11,331 nt of DNA. Source: Planctomycetaceae bacterium. GTDB taxonomy: Bacteria > Planctomycetota > Phycisphaerae > Phycisphaerales > SM1A02. Under the pieces are notes generated by a model, which saw only the letters and a list, made by a program, of their open reading frames with translations, made no database searches and was not told where the DNA came from. Positions 1 through 4,964 of this stretch are shown here, piece after piece. Location: the NCBI GenBank assembly GCA_027488415.1, contig JAIYBS010000337.1, positions 1 to 11,331 of the forward strand, given 5' to 3'. The translations under genes and the position numbers were made by a program. How positions within the stretch are numbered: the first letter of the stretch is position 1; each line of letters begins with the position of its first letter.

Positions 1-331
1 AGCCCGCAAGCGAGAGGTCGGGCGCGCCGCGCCGGCCGACCGTTGCCTCGGCGAGGTCCGGGAGCCGGGCGAGCGCCGCGTCGCGCTCGCGCCCGCCGAG
101 CGCGTCCGCGCCGGCGCGCGCCTCGTGCATCGCGGCGATCGCGGCGAGGTCGCCGAGCGGGTGGTCCTGCTGCACCGAGCCGACGCGGTCGCGCAGGCGG
201 GGGCCGGTCACGCCGACGAGCACCGCGAACGCGACCGCGGCGAGGGTCAGCACCGTGGCCGCCGGGCTGATGCGGGGCGCGCGCGATTCCCGGTCGTTGC
301 GGGGAAGGGACCCGTCGGGCGTTTCCTGCAT
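1..331 (-). CDS. Single-pass membrane protein of unknown function, C-terminus outside the window
   Basis: The frame stays open for 110 codons from an ATG at 331-329 to the left edge, so the gene is partial and its total length is unknown. The protein starts with a charged, Arg-rich cytoplasmic stretch (about residues 1-20) and then has one hydrophobic helix (about 22-43, Ala/Val/Leu-rich, ending LVGV). A hydrophilic, Ala/Arg/Asp-rich part that should face the periplasm follows. No domain is recognisable in the visible part. An in-frame GTG at 340-338 is an alternative start and fits better with a -10-like TAGCAT at 354-349, which lies 8 bases upstream of it. I see no Shine-Dalgarno sequence for either start. 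The gene is divergent from the secreted TPR protein gene, 33 bases away. It could equally be a type II membrane protein or a signal-anchored exported protein. Confidence 0.6.
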   Translation of the reverse strand, partial: MQETPDGSLPRNDRESRAPRISPAATVLTLAAVAFAVLVGVTGPRLRDRVGSVQQDHPLGDLAAIAAMHEARAGADALGGRERDAALARLPDLAEATVGRRGAPDLSLAG

Positions 332-348
332 CGATGGCACGCGTGCGA

Positions 349-354
349 ATGCTA
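349..354 (-). promoter_or_regulatory. Candidate -10 element (TAGCAT) for the left-edge membrane protein gene
   Basis: Read on the minus strand, the hexamer is TAGCAT, which fits TANNNT. It lies 8 bases before the GTG at 340 and 17 before the ATG at 331. It shares its TA with the plus-strand -10 of the next gene, so the two promoters would overlap. No -35 element is recognisable. Confidence 0.35.
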
Positions 355-358
355 CGCT
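353..358 (+). promoter_or_regulatory. -10 element (TACGCT) of the secreted TPR protein gene, leaderless spacing
   Basis: TACGCT is followed by 6 bases and then the ATG at 365, which puts the expected transcription start on or next to the A of the start codon. There is no Shine-Dalgarno sequence between them. The same arrangement recurs before five other genes of the window. Confidence 0.55.
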
Positions 359-364
359 TCGTGC

Positions 365-2098
365 ATGCAGACGATGCTGGTCCGGTCCTCCCTCGCGACG
401 TTCGTGCTGCTCGCCGCCGGCCCCGCCGCGCAGGCGCAGAACGCGCTCGGCGGCGGCGACGCGCTGTCGCGGGACACGCGCCACCAGGACACGCGGCGCA
501 CCTCCAACTACGGCGTGCTCGACGCGAGCACGCGCGTCGGGTCGTTCGGCGACAACGGCCAGGCCGCGAAGGTCGACTACTACTCGCGCAACCTGATCGT
601 CACCGGCGACGTCGGCGGCGGACGCGAGTTCCGCGGGAGCGTCGGCTACCGCGAGCAGTCGGAGTTCACGGGCAACACCGGCGCCGACGACCTGCGTCGC
701 TGGACGGCGTACAGCGTCTACTCGAGCCCGTACATGGCGCAGGCGAACTACAACCCGCTGCAGGCCAGCCAGGCGTTCGGCGCGATCATGTACACGCGCA
801 CGTACTCGAACGCGTCGGCGCGCGACATCCTGACGAACCAGCAGCCCCTCGATGCGCGCATCGCCTTCGACCGCTTCAGCGCCGACGGCGCGAAGAAGAT
901 GAAGCGCCAGGCCGACTTCATCGACCCGGGCAACACGCGCGACGTGAGCGAGCGGCTCAACTGGCGCGTGACGCAGGCCATCTCGCAGGCGACCGGCCGC
1001 ACCGGCCGCAACGAGGTCGAGCTCGACGACGCGCTCTCCGGCCTCGGACTCTCGAGCTACGACCGCCAGCGCCTGAAGCAGGACATCCTCTCCGGCCGCA
1101 CGCAGCGCGACCTCGTGGTGGGCGAGCCCCTCAGCCAGTCCTCGCTGCTGCCCGGCCAGAGCCTCGCGGACTCGGCGCGCATCCGCCCGACGCTCGCGCC
1201 GGAGTACACCTCGATCTACGACTCGCTGCGCGCCCGCGCGGCGGACCGCGTCCCCGAGGCCACCACGCAGGCCGAGCGCGACGCGCGCGCGGCCGCGGTC
1301 GGCCGGCAGCTGGGCGCCGACATGGAGTGGCTGCGCGGCGAGCTCTCGCGAAGCGGCGTCGAGTCCGGCGTCCGCGGCGGCACCGGCCCGCGCGGCGAGG
1401 CCAAGGAGCCCGAGCTGCTGCCCGGTGACGGCACGAAGAAGCCGGGCACCGAGGGAACCGGCGCGGGCGGCGGCGAGGCCAAGCCCGCGGAGGGTGCCGA
1501 GGCGAAGCCGAGCATCGACGATCTCGCGTTCATCCTGCGCCACGGCCGCAAGCTGCAGTCGCTGGTGCCCGAGGATTCGTCGGCGATCAAGGACATGATG
1601 GAGCTCGGCGCGGTGGCCATGACCCGCGGCGACTACTTCCGCGCCGAGGAACGCTTCGCGTCGGTGCTCGCCGTCGTGCCGACGAGCGCAGGCGCGCTCG
1701 CCGGCGTCGCGAACGCCGAGATCGGCGCGGGGCTGCCCGCGAGCGCGGCGCTCTCGCTGCGCAAGCTGTTCGCGATGCACCCGGAGATGATCGACACTCG
1801 GCTCGGCGTCGAGGTGCTTCCCGCGCCCGCCCGGATGGATGCCGCGCTCGCCGCGGCGCGCGAGCGGATCGCCGCCGGCAACGCGGCCGACGCGCCCGGC
1901 GAGGTGAAGAGCGACCGGTTCGACTTCGGCCTGGTGGCGGCGTACGTCGGGTTCCAGACCGACCGCGCCGATGCCGTGCGCGAGGGCATCGAGGCGATGC
2001 GCGCCGCGAAGCCGGGCGACCCGCTCGTCGAGCTGCTTCAGCGCGTCTGGATGCCGGCCGCCGACCCGACGCGGCCCTCGAGCCCGAGCGTCCGGTAG
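365..2098 (+). CDS. Secreted protein with a C-terminal TPR-like region, function unknown
   Basis: The product is 577 residues. I chose the ATG at 365 because it begins a clear signal peptide (basic/hydrophobic residues 1-18, likely cleavage after the AQA or AQAQ near residue 24-25) and sits at leaderless distance from a TACGCT box. The frame is open further upstream, but that part antisenses the neighbouring gene and has no signal peptide. Residues about 25-150 are Gly/Asn/Tyr/Ser-rich and beta-like, with an IVTGDVGGG stretch followed by FRGSVGYR that resembles secreted Phycisphaerales proteins I have seen; this resemblance is from memory. Residues about 160-335 look helical and charged, and about 339-382 form a Gly/Lys/Glu/Pro linker. 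From about 383 to the end, helical pairs resemble tetratricopeptide repeats, for example around DYFRAEERFASVLAVVP. A role as an envelope scaffold is plausible but unproven. The last 61 bases overlap the 3' end of metF on the other strand. Confidence 0.75.
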   Translation: MQTMLVRSSLATFVLLAAGPAAQAQNALGGGDALSRDTRHQDTRRTSNYGVLDASTRVGSFGDNGQAAKVDYYSRNLIVTGDVGGGREFRGSVGYREQSEFTGNTGADDLRRWTAYSVYSSPYMAQANYNPLQASQAFGAIMYTRTYSNASARDILTNQQPLDARIAFDRFSADGAKKMKRQADFIDPGNTRDVSERLNWRVTQAISQATGRTGRNEVELDDALSGLGLSSYDRQRLKQDILSGRTQRDLVVGEPLSQSSLLPGQSLADSARIRPTLAPEYTSIYDSLRARAADRVPEATTQAERDARAAAVGRQLGADMEWLRGELSRSGVESGVRGGTGPRGEAKEPELLPGDGTKKPGTEGTGAGGGEAKPAEGAEAKPSIDDLAFILRHGRKLQSLVPEDSSAIKDMMELGAVAMTRGDYFRAEERFASVLAVVPTSAGALAGVANAEIGAGLPASAALSLRKLFAMHPEMIDTRLGVEVLPAPARMDAALAAARERIAAGNAADAPGEVKSDRFDFGLVAAYVGFQTDRADAVREGIEAMRAAKPGDPLVELLQRVWMPAADPTRPSSPSVR

Positions 2099-2961
2099 AT
2101 CTGGCGCGTCGCGTCGCTGCGGTTCAGCGTGTAGAAGTGGATTCCGTCCACGCCGCGGTCCATCAGGATCCGCGCCTGCTCGGCGGCCCAGTGGATGCCG
2201 ACGCGCCGCACCGCGTCGGCGTCGTCCCCGCAGCGGTTGAGCGAACGGAGGAGCGACGCCGGGAAGCGCGTCCCGCCCGCGAGCTCCGCCATCCGGCGCA
2301 TGCCGGCGAGCGACGTGATCGGCATGAGCCCGGCGATCAGCGGGACGTTGATGCCCGCGAGCCGGCAGCGGTCGCGCCAGTCGAAGAACGCGTCGGTGTC
2401 GAAGAAGAGCTGCGTGATGACGAAGTCGGCGCCCGCGTCGACCTTCGCCTTCAGGTGGTCCATCTGCACGAGCGTGTTCGGCGTCTCGGGGTGGCCCTCG
2501 GGGAACCCGGCGACGCCGATGCCGAAGCCGCGCGGGTCCGGATGCCGGCGCGACTCGTTGAACGCGCGCACCGTGCGCACGAGGTCGGCGGCGTGGCGGA
2601 AGTGGCCGGGCTCGGCCGCGACGCCGCCCTTCGGCGGGTCGCCGCGCAGGGCGAGGATGTTCGAGACCCCGCGCGAGGCGTACCCGTCGAGGATCGAGTC
2701 GATCTCGTTCGCCGTGTGCCCCACGCAGGTGAGGTGCGGCACCGGGGCAAGCTGCGTGGCGGCGAGGTGCGCGACGAGCGCGTCCGTCCGGTCGCGGGTG
2801 CTGCCGCCCGCGCCGTAGGTGACGCTGACGAACGACGGGTGGAGCGCCTCGAACTCCGGCAGCGCGGCGAGCAGCTCGCTCCACGCCGCGTCCGTGCGCG
2901 GCGGGAAGAACTCGAAGCTCGCGGTCATGCCGTCGCGTGCGAGGACGTCGCGGATGTGCAT
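2038..2961 (-). CDS. metF: Methylenetetrahydrofolate reductase (NAD(P)H)
   Basis: This cytoplasmic FAD enzyme reduces 5,10-methylene-THF to 5-methyl-THF, the methyl donor for methionine synthesis. The 307-residue product carries the family's motifs in order. SFEFFPPRTD at 15-24 contains Glu17, matching the catalytic Glu of the family. YGAGGSTRDRT lies at 49-59 and ALRGDPP at 104-110, with Asp108 in the flavin/folate site. TQLFFD lies at 183-188, LIAGLMPITS at 208-217 and GIHFYTLNRSDAT at 273-285. The whole TIM barrel is present and looks active. The ATG at 2961 is chosen because the conserved region starts 15 residues later and a TAGACT -10 box lies 6 bases upstream, the leaderless pattern. 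About 13 residues after the conserved LGL end are extra and encoded in the overlap with the TPR gene. The gene is divergent from rex with 44 bases between starts. No S-adenosylmethionine riboswitch or Met-box could be seen. Confidence 0.96.
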   Translation of the reverse strand: MHIRDVLARDGMTASFEFFPPRTDAAWSELLAALPEFEALHPSFVSVTYGAGGSTRDRTDALVAHLAATQLAPVPHLTCVGHTANEIDSILDGYASRGVSNILALRGDPPKGGVAAEPGHFRHAADLVRTVRAFNESRRHPDPRGFGIGVAGFPEGHPETPNTLVQMDHLKAKVDAGADFVITQLFFDTDAFFDWRDRCRLAGINVPLIAGLMPITSLAGMRRMAELAGGTRFPASLLRSLNRCGDDADAVRRVGIHWAAEQARILMDRGVDGIHFYTLNRSDATRQIYRTLGLEGRVGSAAGIQTR

Positions 2962-2967
2962 CAGGGG

Positions 2968-2973
2968 AGTCTA
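2968..2973 (-). promoter_or_regulatory. -10 element (TAGACT) of metF, leaderless spacing
   Basis: On the minus strand TAGACT is followed by 6 bases and the ATG of metF at 2961. The -35 position 17 bases upstream reads TGTAGC, a poor match, and falls on the -10 box of rex. No Shine-Dalgarno sequence is present. Confidence 0.55.
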
Positions 2974-2992
2974 GGTTGAGGCACTCGAGGGC

Positions 2993-2998
2993 TACACT
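2993..2998 (+). promoter_or_regulatory. -10 element (TACACT) of rex, leaderless spacing
   Basis: TACACT is a good -10 match, followed by 7 bases and the GTG at 3006. This supports the GTG as the true start. The position of the -35 element overlaps the -10 of metF, and it has no TTGACA-like sequence. Confidence 0.6.
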
Positions 2999-3005
2999 CG
3001 CCCGG

Positions 3006-3710
3006 GTGCCCGGACGTGCACGAGTCTCCCGACCGGCCGCGGAGCGGCTGAGCCTCTACCTGCGCGAGGCGGAGCGGCTCGCCGCGCTCGGCAGGGTCAC
3101 CGTCAGCAGCCGGCAGCTCGGTGCCTCGGCCGGCGCCGCCGACGCCCAGGTGCGCAAGGATCTCGGGATCATCGGGACCTCCGGCCAGCCGGGCATCGGC
3201 TACGACGTGGCTGCGCTCGCGGCCGCGATCCGGGCGGTGATCGGCGTGCAGGAGCGCTGGCGGGCGGCGCTCGTGGGCGCGGGGAACATCGGCCGGGCGC
3301 TCGCTGCCTATCGCCGCCTCTGCGAGGAGGGCTTCGAGGTGGCGGCGGTGTTCGACCGGGCGGAGTCGGTGGTGGGCCGACGCGTGGCGGGGATCGAGGT
3401 GCTGCCGATCGAGGCGATCGCCGAGACCGTGCGTCGCGAGGCGATCGGCATCGGCATCATCGCGGTGCCGCCGGAGGCCGCGCAGGAGGTCGCCGACCTG
3501 CTCGTGGCGGCGGGCGTCCGGGGGATCCTCAACTTCGCCCCGAGGCGCCTGCAGGTCACCCCCCGCGTGCCGGTGGTCGACGTCGACTTCCGCTCGGCGC
3601 TCGAGCGCCTGGTGCTCGCGGTGTCGCAGCGGGACGAGGAGTCGACCGCCGACCGACCGTTGGCCGCGCGGCCGGGGGCACGGGGCGTCGACCCGCGTCG
3701 CAAGCGGTAA
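3006..3710 (+). CDS. rex: Redox-sensing transcriptional repressor Rex
   Basis: Rex is a homodimeric DNA-binding protein that senses the NADH/NAD+ ratio: NADH releases it from its operators, which usually lie before fermentation, respiration and redox genes. The GTG start gives 234 residues, normal for the family (about 210-230) with a slightly longer tail. Residues about 9-60 form the winged helix, with the signature VRKDL at 49-53 in the recognition region and GIGYDV at 63-68. The Rossmann domain starts with LVGAGNIGRAL at 89-99 (Gly91, Gly93, Gly96). Asp117 ends the second strand, as expected for NAD(H) binding, and ILNFAP at 174-179 is also a family motif. The C-terminal 25 residues are Arg/Pro-rich and probably disordered. 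The frame is open upstream of the GTG, but that sequence overlaps metF and its promoter. The stop codon TAA forms the start of the next gene's -10 box. Confidence 0.95.
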   Translation: MPGRARVSRPAAERLSLYLREAERLAALGRVTVSSRQLGASAGAADAQVRKDLGIIGTSGQPGIGYDVAALAAAIRAVIGVQERWRAALVGAGNIGRALAAYRRLCEEGFEVAAVFDRAESVVGRRVAGIEVLPIEAIAETVRREAIGIGIIAVPPEAAQEVADLLVAAGVRGILNFAPRRLQVTPRVPVVDVDFRSALERLVLAVSQRDEESTADRPLAARPGARGVDPRRKR

Positions 3711-3713
3711 AGT
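3708..3713 (+). promoter_or_regulatory. -10 element (TAAAGT) of the lipoprotein gene, overlapping the rex stop codon
   Basis: TAAAGT is followed by 7 bases and the ATG at 3721. Its first three bases are the TAA stop of rex. It has leaderless spacing and no Shine-Dalgarno sequence or -35 element. The downstream genes could therefore be transcribed independently of rex. Confidence 0.55.
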
Positions 3714-3720
3714 GGTTCCC

Positions 3721-3948
3721 ATGCGCCGCGTCCGTGGTCCGCATCCTCGCGTCGTCCTCGCCGTCCTGCTCCCGGCCTTCGCCGTCGGGTGCGCGAAGCC
3801 GCTGTTCCCCGACAACGCGCCTCGCACGCAGTTCGAGAAGTTCGACGCGATGCGCTCCGGCGCCGCCCCCAAGGAAGAGCCCGACGTGTTCGGCACGCCC
3901 CAGCCGGCGCTCCGGGCACGCCTGGCCCCGAAGACGCAGGGCAACTGA
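3721..3948 (+). CDS. Small putative lipoprotein, function unknown
   Basis: The 75-residue product begins with a lipoprotein signal peptide: Arg-rich residues 1-10, a hydrophobic core (VVLAVLLPAF, 11-20) and a lipobox AVGC whose Cys24 would be lipidated. The mature part is about 52 residues, polar and without a recognised domain. It contains PRTQFEKFD (34-42) and EEPDVFGTPQPALRARL (52-68). I have an impression that similar short lipoproteins with these two blocks occur in Phycisphaerales, but cannot verify it. The ATG at 3721 is preferred over an in-frame GTG at 3712 because it sits 7 bases behind the TAAAGT box and leaves a cleaner signal peptide. It precedes the amidase-fold gene on the same strand, and the two are probably co-transcribed. 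Confidence 0.8.
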   Translation: MRRVRGPHPRVVLAVLLPAFAVGCAKPLFPDNAPRTQFEKFDAMRSGAAPKEEPDVFGTPQPALRARLAPKTQGN

Positions 3949-3970
3949 ATGCGCACCGCGGTCGCGCGAA

Positions 3971-3982
3971 CCGCTTGAGCGG
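3971..3982 (+). repeat. Short inverted repeat CCGCT-TG-AGCGG between lipoprotein and amidase-fold genes
   Basis: This is a perfect 5-base inverted repeat around a 2-base centre. It could be a protein-binding site, or a weak hairpin in the transcript between the two genes. No run of T follows, so it is not a Rho-independent terminator. Short palindromes occur by chance in G+C-rich DNA. Confidence 0.3.
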
Positions 3983-4031
3983 CGGGCGATGGCGTGCCGA
4001 TGGAAGGGGTGTGACCACGGAAGCGCCCGCG

Positions 4032-4742
4032 ATGCCGAATGCCGTCGAACGTCCCGCGCTTCCCAGGAGCGCCGTCGTCTGGGGCGCCTTCGCGGCAGCA
4101 AGCGCGCTCGCGATCGGGGTGCTCTGGGCGGGATCGCCGAGCCGTCGGTCGGGTGAGCTCCGTTCGAGCGCCCCGACGGCCGAACCGCCCGTCTCCTCGC
4201 TTGCCGGCGCGTCGGTCGTCGCCGCGCCGCGCATCGCGCCGCGCGACACGGCCATGGCGCGCGGGCGCTGGGCGTCGATCGTGGTCTACGACAGCGGCTC
4301 GCCCGCGGGTGACCTGGCATCGCTCGAGCGCCGGCACTTCGATGCCGGGCTCTCGGGCCTCGGCTGGCACTTCGTGATCGGCAACGGCCAGGGCCTCGAG
4401 GACGGGCGCATCGCGGCCGGCTACCGATGGGACCGCCAGCTGCCCGGCGCGCACGCATCCGTCGGGATGCGGACCCCCGCCCGGCCGGCCGGCGCCGGCG
4501 CACGGACCCTCGATGCGGCGGAGATCAACCGGACCGCGGTAGCCGTGTGCCTCGTCGGCAACGGCGATCGTCGGCCATTCACCGATCGGCAGCTCGCGGA
4601 GCTCGCGACGCTCGTGCGGGCGTTGCAGGCCGACCTCGGTATCGGCGCCGATTCCGTCCATTTCCACACGGAACTCGTCCCCGGCGGTCGTCCGAGCGGC
4701 AACTTCCCGCTGCAGGCGTTCCGAGCGCACCTGCTGCCGTGA
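4032..4742 (+). CDS. Membrane-anchored N-acetylmuramoyl-L-alanine amidase-fold protein, zinc site apparently degenerate
   Basis: The product is 236 residues from ATG 4032, which has a GGAAG motif 8 bases upstream. An in-frame GTG at 4011 would add 7 residues, and the choice is uncertain. Residues about 14-34 form one membrane helix. A Pro/Ala/Ser-rich linker follows to about 78, and the rest should lie in the periplasm. The domain from 80 to 236 has the amidase_2/PGRP layout: a first strand (WASIVVYDSGS, 80-90), GWHFVIGNG (111-119), YRWDRQLPGAHAS (131-143), NRTAVAVCLVGNGDRRPFTDRQL (166-188) and a late His region (HFHTEL, 210-215). Active members have His-His in the first strand. Here the matching residues are Tyr86-Asp87, and no Cys is seen at the final ligand region (GRPSGNFP, 219-226). 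His113, His141 and His212 remain. I infer a peptidoglycan- or muropeptide-binding protein without hydrolase activity, though a reshaped active site is possible. Confidence 0.8.
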   Translation: MPNAVERPALPRSAVVWGAFAAASALAIGVLWAGSPSRRSGELRSSAPTAEPPVSSLAGASVVAAPRIAPRDTAMARGRWASIVVYDSGSPAGDLASLERRHFDAGLSGLGWHFVIGNGQGLEDGRIAAGYRWDRQLPGAHASVGMRTPARPAGAGARTLDAAEINRTAVAVCLVGNGDRRPFTDRQLAELATLVRALQADLGIGADSVHFHTELVPGGRPSGNFPLQAFRAHLLP

Positions 4743-4784
4743 CTCCTGCGCCGGGAGACGGCGGCGGATTCCGCGGGGAATGCC

Positions 4785-4799
4785 CGTAATCTGCGTAAT
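4785..4799 (+). promoter_or_regulatory. Direct repeat CGTAAT-CTG-CGTAAT upstream of the kinase operon promoter
   Basis: Two perfect CGTAAT copies start 9 bases apart (4785 and 4794) in the most A+T-rich pocket of the window, next to the TTGCGG at 4801. They could be a binding site for a regulator. Alternatively, the hexamers TAATCT (4787-4792) and TAATAT (4796-4801) that they create fit TANNNT and could be -10 boxes. Confidence 0.4.
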
Positions 4800-4800
4800 A

Positions 4801-4829
4801 TTGCGGGTTTCGACCCGTTTTGCTACCCT
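4801..4829 (+). promoter_or_regulatory. Promoter of the kinase-protease-deaminase operon (TTGCGG-N17-TACCCT)
   Basis: TTGCGG at 4801-4806 and TACCCT at 4824-4829 are separated by an ideal 17 bases, and a TG lies just before the -10 box. This is the only promoter of the window with a recognisable -35 element. Transcription would start near 4836, leaving a leader of about 129 bases before the kinase ATG at 4965. Confidence 0.5.
4804..4821 (+). terminator. Possible weak terminator of the amidase-fold gene, or operator inside the kinase promoter
   Basis: CGGGT (4804-4808) and ACCCG (4813-4817) pair around a TTCG tetraloop and are followed by TTTT (4818-4821). This is the shape of a small Rho-independent terminator 61 bases after the amidase-fold gene's stop. 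The stem is only 5 pairs and the T run is short. It also lies exactly in the spacer of the kinase promoter, so an operator role is equally possible. Confidence 0.4.
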
Positions 4830-4835
4830 CCGACA

Positions 4836-4964
4836 ACCTGGCGGCTGCCCCGAACGGGGTCACGTCCTTCCGCCACGACCCCGCCTCCCCTCGTCCCTGG
4901 GGCCCCGGCGGGCCTCCTTCCGGAGAAACCGTGCAGGGACCGTCCGCGCTTCCCTGCTGTCCCC
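4836..4964 (+). other. Structured leader of the kinase operon
   Basis: This stretch has no gene that I can support. It contains two visible hairpins: CCCC-GAAC-GGGG at 4848-4859, and GCAGGGA (4933-4939) pairing with TCCCTGC (4951-4957) around 11 bases. The second stem ends 7 bases before the kinase start codon, where a ribosome would bind. No Shine-Dalgarno sequence lies at the right distance from ATG 4965; the GGAGAA at 4922-4927 is much too far away. I recognise no known riboswitch. Confidence 0.4.

Noticed and set aside
125..364. N-terminal extension of the TPR protein from an ATG at 125
   Set aside because: The extension would hide the signal peptide and runs antisense to the left-edge membrane protein; ATG 365 has a signal peptide and a leaderless -10 box.
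2137..2979. Plus-strand open frames opposite metF
   Set aside because: metF on the minus strand has every conserved motif, while the plus-strand frames encode Arg/Val/Ala-rich sequence without a domain.
2962..3005. Classical Rex operator in the metF/rex gap
   Set aside because: No A+T-rich inverted repeat close to the known consensus is visible; GAGT...ACTC fragments are too short to claim.
3949..3978. Nine-codon ATG frame just after the lipoprotein stop
   Set aside because: Too short, with no ribosome-binding site or recognisable leader-peptide features.
3998..4010. Leaderless promoter for the amidase-fold gene at GTG 4011
   Set aside because: The candidate hexamer GATGGA matches only two consensus positions and does not fit TANNNT; co-transcription with the lipoprotein gene is simpler.
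2961..4730. A 589-codon minus-strand open frame opposite rex, the lipoprotein and the amidase-fold genes
   Set aside because: Arg-rich low-information antisense frame; all three plus-strand products have family motifs or a lipobox.
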